64,000 nt of DNA, taken from the NCBI RefSeq assembly GCF_003573695.1, contig NC_039361.1, forward strand, positions 94,924,279-94,988,278. The letters run 5' to 3'. A program made the position numbers and the translations under genes. Below the pieces are notes generated by a model. The model did not search any database. It was not told the DNA's origin and saw nothing but the letters and a program-made list of their open reading frames with translations. Origin of the DNA: Papaver somniferum (Eukaryota; Streptophyta; Magnoliopsida; Ranunculales; Papaveraceae). Of this stretch, positions 22,794-32,500 are shown piece by piece (position 1 is the first letter of the stretch; each line of letters starts with the position of its first letter).

Positions 22794-23220
22794 TTTTTCA
22801 ACCTATTTCGACAAGAACACAAGTTGTTAACATAGTATCCAGAAAACACCCAGAACTGATAGCTTACATTATGCAAGCCAGTTCCACATTCTGATACAAG
22901 TCATAAACAGCCACACCTTCATAATTCAACATTCTGATCTCAAACACCTTATTCGCTTCCCTCCCTAAGATCAACCCATTCTCCTTCACTTTGTGACCGA
23001 ATTGAATCTGGAACGACCATTTCTTGGTTTAGGCCAGAGTCTTACAGATTGATCTCTCGAATCTAAAAGTACTCCCGTGCAATGCATTATTTAGGGTTTG
23101 GATTCGTTTTTCATCAACACACCCAAATTTACCAAAAACAGCAGAATCAGTTTTTACCCCAAAACACTTAGGTTTATCTCCAATGAACCGTTTACTTCTC
23201 TTAAAAAAAAGATCTCTAAA

Positions 23221-24070
23221 CTATCTTGTGATCAAAGAGAGTGACTCGTCAAGATCTTCATCTGATGAATCAGTCTCAGAAGGATCATCTTCAGAGATGC
23301 CAACACTTTTACTTTTATCAAGTAATTTAGTGTTCTTTTGTGCTTTGAAAGCAACATCCTTTCTAGATTTGGATACATGCTTATGATCAAAGATCTTCAA
23401 CTTCCCAACGACAGTATTTCTGGAAATCACATCAAGGTTATTTCCTTCAAGACTTTACTACTCAAGCTGCGTTATATACTCATCACCAATACATCGAAGG
23501 GTTTATAATGACAACGATGACATATTTCTTAGAATCATATCTAGATGGCAATGATCTGATAATTTTCATCTCAATGTTCTTTTCAGGAATAGTCTTACCC
23601 AACGCAAAAGATGCATTAACAATTTCAGATACTTTGTGATTAAACTCATCAAATGAATCTTCATCTGCCGTATGAAGGTTTTCCCAATCAGAATTTAGGT
23701 TTTGAAGCCTAGATTCTTTTTCACAGATATTCCCTTCAAATACGGTTTCTAAGATATCCGAAGCATCTTTAGACCGAGTGCACGTAGTTACATGGTGCTG
23801 AAGATCTTGGGTAATGTCATGGATTACTGCATTCAAACCGTCAGAATTTTTCTTTGCAGCAAGAATCTCGACAGCATCATAATCACCAATATCCTTTGGA
23901 ATGGTTACAATGCCTATTATAAAAACTGGAGGATCATATCCATTAACAACGTAAACCCATGATTGAAAATCACGCGCTTGAAGAAAGGCACGCATAGAAA
24001 TTTTCAACCATAAGTAAATTTATCCATCAAAGACTGATGGTACGTTTATAGAGATAGCACCTCCGTCCAT
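23221..24070 (-). pseudogene. Element E: Ty1/copia gag fragment (SIRE/Tork-like)
   Basis: On the minus strand the first frame would start at ATG 24070-24068 (MDGGAISINVPSVFDG), about 50 bases after the primer site. It is interrupted by an in-frame stop near 24022 and reopens to 23483. Features of the copia gag (UBN2-type) domain: [67 protein letters not shown] second frame, 23430-23221, continues with the downstream part ([16 protein letters not shown] and an acidic stretch ending DEDLDESLSLITR). Nothing of protease, integrase or RT remains before LTR E'. Confidence 0.82.
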
Positions 24071-24122
24071 AGATTTAGATCGCTACAAACACAGATTTGT
24101 GAGGTCTTAAACGTGTTTTCCT

Positions 24123-24169
24123 GCTCTGATACCAATTGAAAAAGAGGGGGTTTAACAACCACACCCAAT
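24123..24169 (-). mobile_element. Element E primer-binding site and 5' LTR stub
   Basis: On the minus strand, TGGTATCAGAGC (24134-24123) is the copia primer site complementary to initiator tRNA-Met. It is preceded by CCCCCTCTTTTTCA, the LTR end, as in element G. Only about 33 bp of LTR remain (24137-24169), because element F begins at 24170. Confidence 0.8.
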
Positions 24170-24281
24170 TGTAGATGGTGAAATTTGGATAAGGGGCAAA
24201 ATTGTCATTTCGAGACCATAGACAAAAATCAACCCTCACGGGACAGATTAAGCCTTTGGTCCTCAAGGTACCAATAGCCAC

Positions 24282-24850
24282 GATTTCTAGTATACGTCCC
24301 CGCGAGACACTGTTGGTCGTGATGCCGTGATTCCTAGCGCATATCCTCAACGAGATACTGCTGTTCACATAGATTCTGTAGAGCGTAAAACATCCCCGAC
24401 TGACTTATGAACCAGAAAACCAGAATTCCAGCATGTCTTCGCGAAACGCATGTGATTATGATGCCATCATTCCTAGTATACGTCCTCAACGAGATGATGC
24501 TAGTCATGTAGGCTCTGTAGATGCGTAAATACGTCCCCGGCGGACTTATGACCCAGAGCAGAGATATACATATCTCCTGTAAGTACGACTCACCCTATTT
24601 GAGATCAAGGATTGATTCCTAGTAAATCATCGCGAGATACACTGGTCATGTCTGCTCTAGGATATGACTCGACTCACTGAGGTTTCCGGATAATTCCTAG
24701 GACATCCCCGCGAGATATGCTGGTTATTATACCTCTGAGCCCTTTCGACGGACTCTTAGAACATTCTTTCGAGATACACTGGTCATTTCGGATCATCATA
24801 TGGACACACAGTTGATTCATATCACATCTGTGTAAGATACGCTGGTCAAA
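24282..24850. repeat. Eight copies of a GATTCCTAG...GAGATAC motif
   Basis: Copies of about 34 bp (consensus GATTCCTAG, about 10 variable bases, CGCGAGATAC, then CTGGTCAT) start near 24282, 24329, 24423, 24469, 24614, 24692, 24751 and 24814. Two pairs are 46-47 bp apart, suggesting local duplication followed by decay. The later four have counterparts in the 3' LTR (about 42057-42300). Confidence 0.65.
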
Positions 24851-24955
24851 GACAAGTGAGCCAAAGTCTCACAGAGGCATAATCGGGCATACAAAGCCTT
24901 TTCTCTCTCTCCAGGCCGAGGCCCAGCTGACCACAGAGAGATTAGGATCAGTTAA

Positions 24956-25134
24956 TAAAATCTTCGGAGAGATTTTGATCCCTCCACAAAATCTCTGAGA
25001 GATTCAAATCTCTCTGCAAAATCGCGAAAAGATTTTGAGCCGTCCGCAAAAATCTTCGAGAGAATCAAATCTCTCTGCAAAATAAATGAGAGATTTTGAG
25101 CCGTCTACAAAATCTCGGAGAGATTCAAATGATA
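24956..25134. repeat. 60-bp tandem array in F 5' LTR (three units)
   Basis: Units start near 24972, 25032 and 25093, each containing GAGATTTTGAGCCGTC, AAAATCTCGGAGAGATT and CAAATCTCTCTGCAAAAT. The GAGATTT/AAATCTC pairs make each unit self-complementary. The 3' LTR has about five units. Confidence 0.8.
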
Positions 25135-26344
25135 GGCACACGCCTTACCTAGTGCTCAAGCATATTTCTCAGCCTCTCAAACACACTCACGGCTAGTAAA
25201 TTGATCCTGAACTATACACATTTATTCAAAACGTCGATAAGCTCTCTTTAGCTCTGCATGCTCAACAAAGGGACCTACAAACAATAATACGGTCTTCACA
25301 TGACTGATGAGTGCTAAAAAGTGCATATTTCTATATATTTTTCTTGGCATTTAACTCATCTTTTGTGCATTAATTCTACATTTTATCCCATATTCTGTAT
25401 TTTCATTGTTTTCAAGAATAAATATTTTTATTAATTAATTTTGCATTTTTAGGTAATAAATAAAGTTAGATGAATTGCGGAGCGGAAAAGAGCAGAAAAG
25501 TAGTGAAAAGCCGGGAGGAATTACACAAGGAAGCCGCGAAGAATGTTGTGCACAAGACCAAAAGGCTAGAAGTGGGCTTGAAGAGGAAGAATTGTTCTTA
25601 AAGAAGATATGGGCTTGGCATACCCAAGGCCCAAAACCCTCACCCAAATCCATTTCCTATATCCATACCCGTTTCCCTTTCTAGCCGTCAGATTGGATCA
25701 TCTCAGCATCCTATGGTCGCAGCATCGCCAGTACATCAAAGTTTGAAGATCCTGTCTAACACTACAGCACCTAACTCCATCTTGAGCCGTCAGTTTCGTT
25801 GTATCAAGCATCCGACGGTCGATACCAGCCTCTTCACTTGTAGCCGTTAGATCGATCTATCATTTCCGCATCCCACGGCCCAGCTTTGTGAATCTTCGAG
25901 ACTTGATGCATCCGCTCAACACCCAAACACCTAATACCTATACCCATCAACCAAACGCACCTTACCCAAATTCTCATCTTCCTCCTTCGAGCAGTCGAGC
26001 TCTGCTCCTGCCAACTCCACCCTCTCCGTCGCCTCAACCACCACCACTCCCCTCCACGAGCCATCAAATCCCCAAACACTAGAACCCATCACTACCATCA
26101 TCACCCCCTCTTTCTAGCCCCCTATTTGATTGATATTTCTTCTCACCTTTCTCTGAAACCCTAGAAGAAAAATCAATCGATTAGGCGAGTCTAGAGTAGC
26201 AATTGACACATGAGAATGGAGCAGGAGAGTCAGAGGAAGAATGGGTCGACGCATGGGGGAGAGATTGTGCCATCAAATTAGGTAAAGTCGAACCCTAATT
26301 TCAACTGCCAATTTGGGGGAAAATTGTAAACCCTAAAATTTGGG

Positions 26345-26352
26345 TATAAATA
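26345..26352 (+). promoter_or_regulatory. TATA box of element C LTR
   Basis: TATAAATA within GGGTATAAATAGGATG; identical at 30996-31003 in the 3' LTR. Confidence 0.65.
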
Positions 26353-26563
26353 GGATGTATGTTGTGTTGTAGAGGGTATGCCCGGAGTAGCCGGTGCACC
26401 AAGTTGTAGAATTTAATTTTAGTTCATGTTCTAAATTAATCTGCTAGGGTTTGGATGAAACCCTTAATCACATGTTAAGATAATTCAAGTTCATATTATT
26501 GTTCTTATAATGCTTCATGGCTTTAGAGATGCTAGTTAGCTACATTGATCAAATGAACCTGTG

Positions 26564-26742
26564 ATAAGCTGTACTGTAAGAAGACAGTTTATGCTAGGGG
26601 GAATTAGTGAAGTTGGTTGATAAGTTATCCATTTGAGATCCCACCATAGAATAAGAACTGTGCTTAATTGAGAAAATAATGAGAGTTAGCTAATTGAACC
26701 AAATTAGCCTGTGATAGGTTGTGCTGTAAGAAGACAGCCTAT
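26564..26742 (+). other. Pair of predicted stem-loops in element C transcript leader
   Basis: At 26564-26592 and 26714-26742 the arms ATAAG/TTTAT and ATAGG/CCTAT enclose the same inner hairpin CTGT-AAGAAG-ACAG. The outer arms differ between copies by changes that keep pairing. Both lie downstream of the TATA box, so both would be in the RNA. Structure is inferred from pairing only. Confidence 0.45.
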
Positions 26743-27134
26743 GCTAGGGGTGAGTTAGGAAGATTAACTGATAAATCATTCTTTGGAGTTTTCTTTGGAA
26801 AGGAACAAGAACATAATTTGAATAAATATTGCCTTAGCATAGGATTAAGAAGGTGGATTCAAGACCCTAGTAGTGTTACCACAACTGTTTTACTTTGTTT
26901 CTTTGCCTCTTTACTTCACTTCCTTTGGCTCCATGCCATTGTTTCACAGTTATTCCTTGGTTCACTATCTCACTGCCACTTAGTTACTTGTTTAGATAAC
27001 TTTAGCTTAGGAAGATTTCAGCTTACTCACACCTTGTCTCTGTGGATCGACCCTGCTTGCCCTGTTCTATACACTAGACCCTGTGCACTTGCAGGTATAA
27101 TGTTTGTGACTCTTTTAGAGAGCCACCAAGTTTT

Positions 27135-27152
27135 TGGCGCCGTTGCCGGGGA
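27135..27152 (+). other. Primer-binding site of element C (tRNA-Asp type)
   Basis: TGGCGCCGTTGCCGGGGA, six bases after the LTR end. It is the canonical Athila-type site, complementary to the 3' end of plant tRNA-Asp(GUC). Confidence 0.9.
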
Positions 27153-29251
27153 CTTGGTTGTGCTGTGTTGAATTTTTCTTGGCTGTTTTTGCATGTTAGT
27201 TCATTTGCATCATTGCATACTCTTTTGCATATTGTTTCATTCTAGCATACTCATCATGCATTGCATTCTTGCATTTTAGTGTAACTTGCTGTTTTAGTAG
27301 CTGCTGTGTAGTGCAGCTGAATTTCTTAGCTTCTAGCAAGAAACTTACTTCTCTTTTTGAGCCAACAGGTGTTGTTGCTGCTGCTGCTTCCTGTTGCTGC
27401 TTTTCTTCCTTGGTGTCTGCTGCTGCTGCTGCCAAGGCAAGTGCTGGAGAAGCTGCTGCTGTGCCTGAGAGCCTCTTGCTGCTGAGGCTGCCCCTGAGTT
27501 GCTGTTGAACTGCCCCTCCTGAGACTTGCTTGCCAAGAACTGCTGCCTGAAGCCTACCTGTGCTGCTGCTTCCTGTTGCTGCTGCCAGCCTCTGTTGCTG
27601 CCAAGACTGCTGCTGTTGCTGCTCCCTGCTGCTGCTGCTGAGTCCCTGCTGAAGCTGCTGCAGCTGGTGTAAGATAAATCCCAACTGGGCTGTAAGCTGC
27701 AGAAGGTGAAGAAGTTGAACCAAAGCCCAACTGGGCCTCAGAAAAGCCAAAGCTTAGGATGATCCAAAGCCCAACTGGGCTTTTGCAACCAAACTGAGCA
27801 GCTGGGCTGTGCTTAAGCAAGTAAGCCTAAACCCATTAAGAGAACCCAACCTGTGGGCTTCCATTTTTAATTTGTGGGCTTGTAATAATTTTTTCCATCT
27901 TTCTGTTGGGTTTGTAATTAATTTCTTGTGGGCTTGTTTGTTTAATTTCTTGTGGGCTTGTGGTTTTAGATTAATTTGGGCCTGTTGTTTAAATTAAAGA
28001 AAACTGAACTTTTGAAAGCCCAGTTGGGCCTCATATTTTAGTTAGTAGCTAGCCAAAGCCCAACTAAATTTCTGGGACTGTGGGCTTAACATCCATTTGA
28101 AAACTAAACATTTACACTGTGGGCTTGACCCAAAAACAGAAAACGTTTTCAAAGCCCAGTTGGGCCTCGACCTTTGGCTATTTAAGAGCCCAAATTTCAA
28201 ATTGTTACCTGGGCTTGTTTCTGAACTGTGGGCCTGAACCAAAGTTCAAGTGGGCCAAAATTTCAAAATTCCAAAAAAAAAAACAACAGTGAGCTTTACT
28301 CACCAGCAGTGGGCCTGTTTTTCAAAAGCGTAGCTGGGCTTCGCAAAACCCAACAGCGGGCTTGGTCTCCTTATCCCATTAAAAACCAAATATTTTTCTC
28401 CCATAAAAACCAAAGTTTTCCAAATGTTTCCCTAAAAACCAAAATTTTTCTTTTTCCCATCAAAACCAAATGTCTCCCGACAAAACCAAATTTTTCCCAA
28501 AAAGTCCAATCCCATTAAAAACCAAATTTTCTTGTAGATAATGTGTTAGTTAAATTTCCTTTTGTATATATTTTGTGCTCATCCATTGTGACTCCGAATA
28601 TGTTGGAGTTTTGCCTTGGATAACGGAGTTTTAATTCTGCTTTCGCCGAAATCGGGTATTCTCTTTCCTTTTTCTCTACTTAGCATGTTCCTCTTCATAT
28701 GTTGCATTATAATTTTGTTATCTTTTGAAACATTGAGGACAATGTTTAGTTTAGGTTTGGGGGTATAGAGTAGATACCACGATAACATGTTATAATTGAA
28801 AGCAGAACTCCCTTTTTTTTTTGAAAAAATTTAAAAAATTCCAAAAAAAAATTAAAAAATGAAAAATCATAAAAATGGAGCTCATTTACCTTGAAATGTT
28901 GACTCTTGTGCAAATATGTAATTATTAGGAGTCTTAGTCTAGATATTTAGGCACCCTGATTCTAGCACAATTCACATAGTGATAAGAAATTTGCACGCGC
29001 ACGATCTACCAATACATGTATAGCCTCGATCTTCAAGGTGTTTGATAGGAAGTCACGATTGCCAATCACTTTAGAATACTGAACGAAACTTGACTAGCTT
29101 GTTCTTTGGTTGGTTGGGATAGAAGGTGGAGGTTACATTAAGAAAGACAACCATCGAATTTAACTGGGTGCATCAAAAAGGGCCACCTCTTGCAAAGTGT
29201 CATGTAATCTTTTGTTTCCTTTTGTATATGTATCAAAAGTGTTTCCTTATT

Positions 29252-29295
<44 letters not shown>

Positions 29296-29955
29296 GATGT
29301 ATATATTCAGAAAAATAAAAAAAAAAATAAAAATAAAGTATTTATCAATTCCATTCTCTCTTGTTCCAAAAATAAAAGAGAGTAGTCAATGTAAATAAGA
29401 GTCATGTAAAGAGTCATCTTTGTTGTTTCATTGTAATAAGCAAGGAGGGTGTATGCCATTGATGTACAACGCGAGTAATTGTGAAATACCTCCAACTCAT
29501 TCACAATTCTCGTAAAGTCCGGACAGCTAGCTAGATTTCGACCTTGGTTCTTAGCCTGAGAAACTATCTCTTGGTGATTAGTAGTCATAACTTCAGATCT
29601 TTCTTTACACATGTGTAGATACACTTTACACTCTTATCACATGTCTTTTTTTGTTATCAGTGCTAGGATTGTGCCTTTGATAGCTAGATTGACATCTCCA
29701 TTTTGCTGTGAGCTTAAACTGTCTTGCACATGTCACATTTGATGGAATCTGAGCTTATATTTTGACCTAGAACTTTGTAGGTACGTTCTAAGCAAACCTT
29801 CACGAGACTTCACTCGTCCACTAGGGACACTTAGTGGTTTAAAAGGCTTAGTGCATACGCTAAATGCATTCGAGAGACCAGCGACAGTGGTATAGGTAGG
29901 ATTTCCTTAGTTTTGTTTTACTTGAGGACAAGTAAAATTCAGGTTTGGGGGTATT
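27153..29955 (+). other. Interior of element C: non-coding, compositionally odd
   Basis: No gag or pol. It holds a CTG/CAG-rich tract (about 27365-27665), a block rich in AGCCCAACTGGGC and TGTGGGCTTG motifs (about 27675-28370), A-rich CCATTAAAAACCAAA repeats (28375-28530), an ATTGAGGACAATGT...GTTTGGGGGT tract (28731-28764) like the one that follows pol in B and D, a 42-base A run (29253-29294) and the terminal polypurine tract AGGTTTGGGGGTATT (29941-29955). The 28731-29955 part corresponds in layout to the 3' noncoding region of Athila elements, so the coding region has been replaced by low-complexity DNA. Confidence 0.8.
27365..27665. repeat. CTG/CAG triplet-rich tract
   Basis: Dense CTG, GCTGCT and CTGTTG runs. 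They open long poly-Gln/Ala/Leu frames in several phases on both strands, for example 27750-27196 on minus, which I do not accept as genes. Confidence 0.75.
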
Positions 29956-31779
29956 TGATGAGTGCTAAAAAGTGCATATTTCTATATATTTTTCTTGGCA
30001 TTTAACTCATCTTTTGTGCATTAATTCTACATTTTATCCCATATTCTGTATTTTCATTGTTTTCAAGAATAAATATTTTTATTAATTAATTTTGCATTTT
30101 TAGGTAATAAATAAAGTTAGATGAATTGCGGAGCGGAAAAGAGCAGAAAAGTAGTGAAAAGCCGGGAAGAATTACACAAGGAAGCCGCGAAGAATGTTGT
30201 GCACAAGACCAAAAGGCTAGAAATGGGCTTGAAGAGGAAGAATTGTTCTTAAAGAAGATATGGGCTTGGCATACCCAAGGACCAAAACCCTCACCCAAAT
30301 CCATTTCCTATATCCATACCCGTTTCCCTTTCTAGCCGTCAGATTGGATCATCTCAGCATCCTATGGTCGCAGCATCGCCAGTACATCAAAGTCTGAAGC
30401 TCCTGTCTAACACTACAGCACCTAACTCCATCTTGAGCCGTCAGTTTCATTGTATCAGGCATCCGACGGTCGATACCATCCTCTTCACTTGTAGCCGTTA
30501 GATCAATCTATCATTTCCCCATCCCACGGCTCAGCTTTGCGAATCATCGAGACTTGATGCATCCGCTCAACACCCAAACACCTAACACCTATACCCTTCA
30601 GCCAAACGCACCTTACCCAAATTCTCATCTTCCTCCTTCGAGCAGTCGAGCTCTGCTCCTGCCAACTCCACCCTCTCCGTCGCCTCAACCACCACCACTC
30701 CCCTCCACGAGCCATCAAATCCCCAAACACTAGAACCCATCACTACCATCATCACCCCCTCTTTCTAGCCCCCTATTTGATTGATATTTCTTCTCACCTT
30801 TCTCTGAAACCCTAGAAGAAAAATCAATCGATTAGGCGAGTCTAGAGTAGCAATTGACACATGAGAATGGAGCAGGAGAGTCAGAGGAAGAATGGGTCGA
30901 CGCATGGGGGAGAGATTGTGCCATCAAATTAGGTAAAGTCGAACCCTAATTTCAACTGCCAATTTGGGGGAAAATTGTAAACCCTAAAATTTGGGTATAA
31001 ATAGGATGTATGTTGTGTTGTAGAGGGTATGCCCGGAGTAGCCGGTGCACCAAGTTGTAGAATTTAATTTTAGTTCATGTTCTAAATTAATCTGCTAGGG
31101 TTTGGATGAAACCCTTAATCACATGTTAAGATAATTCAAGTTCATATTATTGTTCTTATAATGCTTCATGGCTTTAGAGATGCTAGTTAGCTACATTGAT
31201 CAAATGAACCTGTGATAAGCTGTATTGTAAGAAGACATTTTATGCTAGGAGGAATTAGTGAAGTTGGTTGATAAGTTATCCATTTGAGATCCCACCATAG
31301 AATAAGAACTGTGCTTAATTGAGAAAAGAATGAGAGTTAGCTAATTGAACCAAATTAGCCTGTGATAGGTTGTGCTGTAAGAAGACAGCCTATGCTAGGG
31401 GTGAGTTAGGAAGATTAACTGATAAATCATTCTTTGGAGTTTTCTTTGGAAAGGAACAAGAACATAATTTGAATAAATATTGCCTTAGCATAGGATTAAG
31501 AAGGTGGATTCAAGACCCTAGTAGTGTTACCACAACTGTTTTACTTTGTTTCTTTGCCTCTTTACTTCACTGCCTTTGGCTCCATGCCATTGTTTCACAG
31601 TTATTCCTTGGTTCACTATCTCACTGCCACTTAGTTACTTGTTTAGATAACTTTAGCTTAGGAAGATTTCAGCTTACTCACACCTTGTCTCTGTGGATCG
31701 ACCCTGCTTGCCCTGTTCTATACACTAGACCCTGTGCACTTGCAGGTATAATGTTTGTGACTCTTTTAGAGAGCCACCA
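29956..31779 (+). repeat. 3' LTR of element C
   Basis: 1,824 bp, the same length as the 5' LTR. About 16 of the 21 differences are in the first 645 bp, and none is seen in the next roughly 620 bp. Confidence 0.95.
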
Positions 31780-31784
31780 ATGAC

Positions 31785-32480
31785 ATATGTGACCGACCAT
31801 GGAGAGAGGGAGATCAGCCTCATCTCCTCTCACACTTTGCACACGATTCCTGAGGAATTCTATGCCTTTTCACGTGACTCATCCTAGTCATTCTCACAAA
31901 ACAGAGAATATATCTCTATCTTGGCCAACTCCGCTAAAAAGAATATTTATCTCTCAACGCATCATCACAAAGGTTGTCTCAGCTTCACCAAAATGGTGGG
32001 ATATCAATTAGGGTTTTGGTATGGCGGTCTACGACACTTGTGAGGAATACCCAACTTATTACTCACCGCAGAAGAGTGTAAAGGCGGTGGAATAATGAGA
32101 TAAACTCAACTTAGTTTATCCCTATTCCTAAAGAGACGGGAGAATTGCTCCACACGGCACGGAAAGCAATTCTTATCTTCAACGACCTGGGACTAGAGAA
32201 TTTATCTATAAATAGGTCCTCTATTTCCCAAGCTACGATCATCTTTCTCATAACCTCTCAGAGTAATTCTTCTTCAAACCCTAGAATTCTCTGATCTCTC
32301 TCTTCATCTGCTTCCCTCCCTAAGATCAACCCTAAATCTCCATCCATGTGACTGAAGCATCCTTTGAACGACCATTGTATGTGGTTTAGGCGAAGACTGT
32401 TCGTGCTCAACCTCCGGAAACTCACTTTCAGAAACCTTAGAATCCCATATCTAGCCTCTTATCGATTTTAGGTAACTACA
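31785..32480 (+). repeat. Element F 5' LTR, part 2
   Basis: Resumes F's LTR after element C and aligns with 42905-43122 up to the point where element G interrupts the 3' copy. Contains TATAAATA (32207-32214), a leader with CTTCCCTCCCTAAGATCAA shared with E', and ends GGTAACTACA. No coding frame. Confidence 0.8.
32207..32214 (+). promoter_or_regulatory. TATA box of element F LTR
   Basis: TATAAATA followed by a pyrimidine-rich leader with CCCTAGAATTCTCTG; about 270 bases before the LTR end. Confidence 0.6.
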
Positions 32481-32483
32481 TTT

Positions 32484-32500
32484 TGGCGTCCACAGTGGGA
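32484..32500 (+). other. Primer-binding site of element F
   Basis: TGGCGTCCACAGTGGGA, three bases after the LTR end. TGGCGYCCACMGTGGG-type sites follow many Tat-like plant LTRs; I cannot assign the tRNA. Confidence 0.6.

Larger units (their letters stand above)
20757..23113 (+). repeat. LTR E' (Tat-like, related to element F)
   Basis: It starts TGTTGATGGTGGTTTTTAG, which aligns with the start of element F's LTR (TGTAGATGGTGAAATTTGG). It also shares with F the GCTTCCCTCCCTAAGATCAA segment downstream of the TATA box (22976 here, 32310 in F). U3 contains a five-unit tandem array (21243 to about 22370), then TATAAATA at 22786-22793. The 3' end is set near 23113 (GTTTTTCA) by analogy only. No primer site follows and no TSD is evident. 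Confidence 0.6.
24170..25304 (+). repeat. Element F 5' LTR, part 1
   Basis: It starts TGTAGATGGTGAAATTTGG and ends at the ATGAC target duplication of element C. It contains two tandem arrays listed separately and lacks coding sequence. The homologous 3' LTR begins only at the GTCCCCG(G/A)CGGACTTATG segment (24533), so about 360 bp are missing there. Confidence 0.75.
25305..27128 (+). repeat. 5' LTR of element C
   Basis: Starts TGATGAGTGCTAAAAAGTGC, ends TTAGAGAGCCACCA. TATA box TATAAATA at 26345-26352; purine-rich TGGGCY-containing U3; a 150-bp internal duplication in the transcribed part (26559 and 26709). No coding content. Short frames inside it recur in the 3' LTR and look like chance. 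Confidence 0.95.
25305..31779 (+). mobile_element. Element C: young non-coding Athila-type retrotransposon derivative
   Basis: 6,475 bp bounded by two 1,824-bp LTRs (25305-27128, 29956-31779) and by the TSD ATGAC (25300-25304, 31780-31784). Primer site and polypurine tract are in place, but the 2.8 kb interior has no gag or pol. By eye the LTRs differ at about 21 positions (about 1.2%), implying insertion within roughly the last million years at commonly used plant rates. The paralogous F LTR at 42897-42905 reads through CACATGAC with no insert, confirming the empty site. LTR ends, primer site and polypurine tract are Athila-like, so machinery from an Athila element could act in trans (inference). 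Confidence 0.93.

Noticed and set aside
24956..25134. Short regular repeats considered as a CRISPR-like array
   Set aside because: Units are directly adjacent, with no unique spacers of uniform length, and this is plant nuclear DNA.
26719..27171. 150-residue hydrophobic frame in C's 5' LTR, repeated at 31370-31783
   Set aside because: It occurs in both LTR copies, spans the LTR end and primer site in the first copy, and shows no known motif; best explained as LTR sequence.
27196..27750. Gln/Ala-rich 184-residue minus-strand frame
   Set aside because: It is generated by the CTG/CAG tract; equally long low-complexity frames exist in other phases and on the other strand, with no domain or splice support.
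29126..29398. Frame with a long poly-Lys run
   Set aside because: It is a translation of the 42-base A homopolymer.
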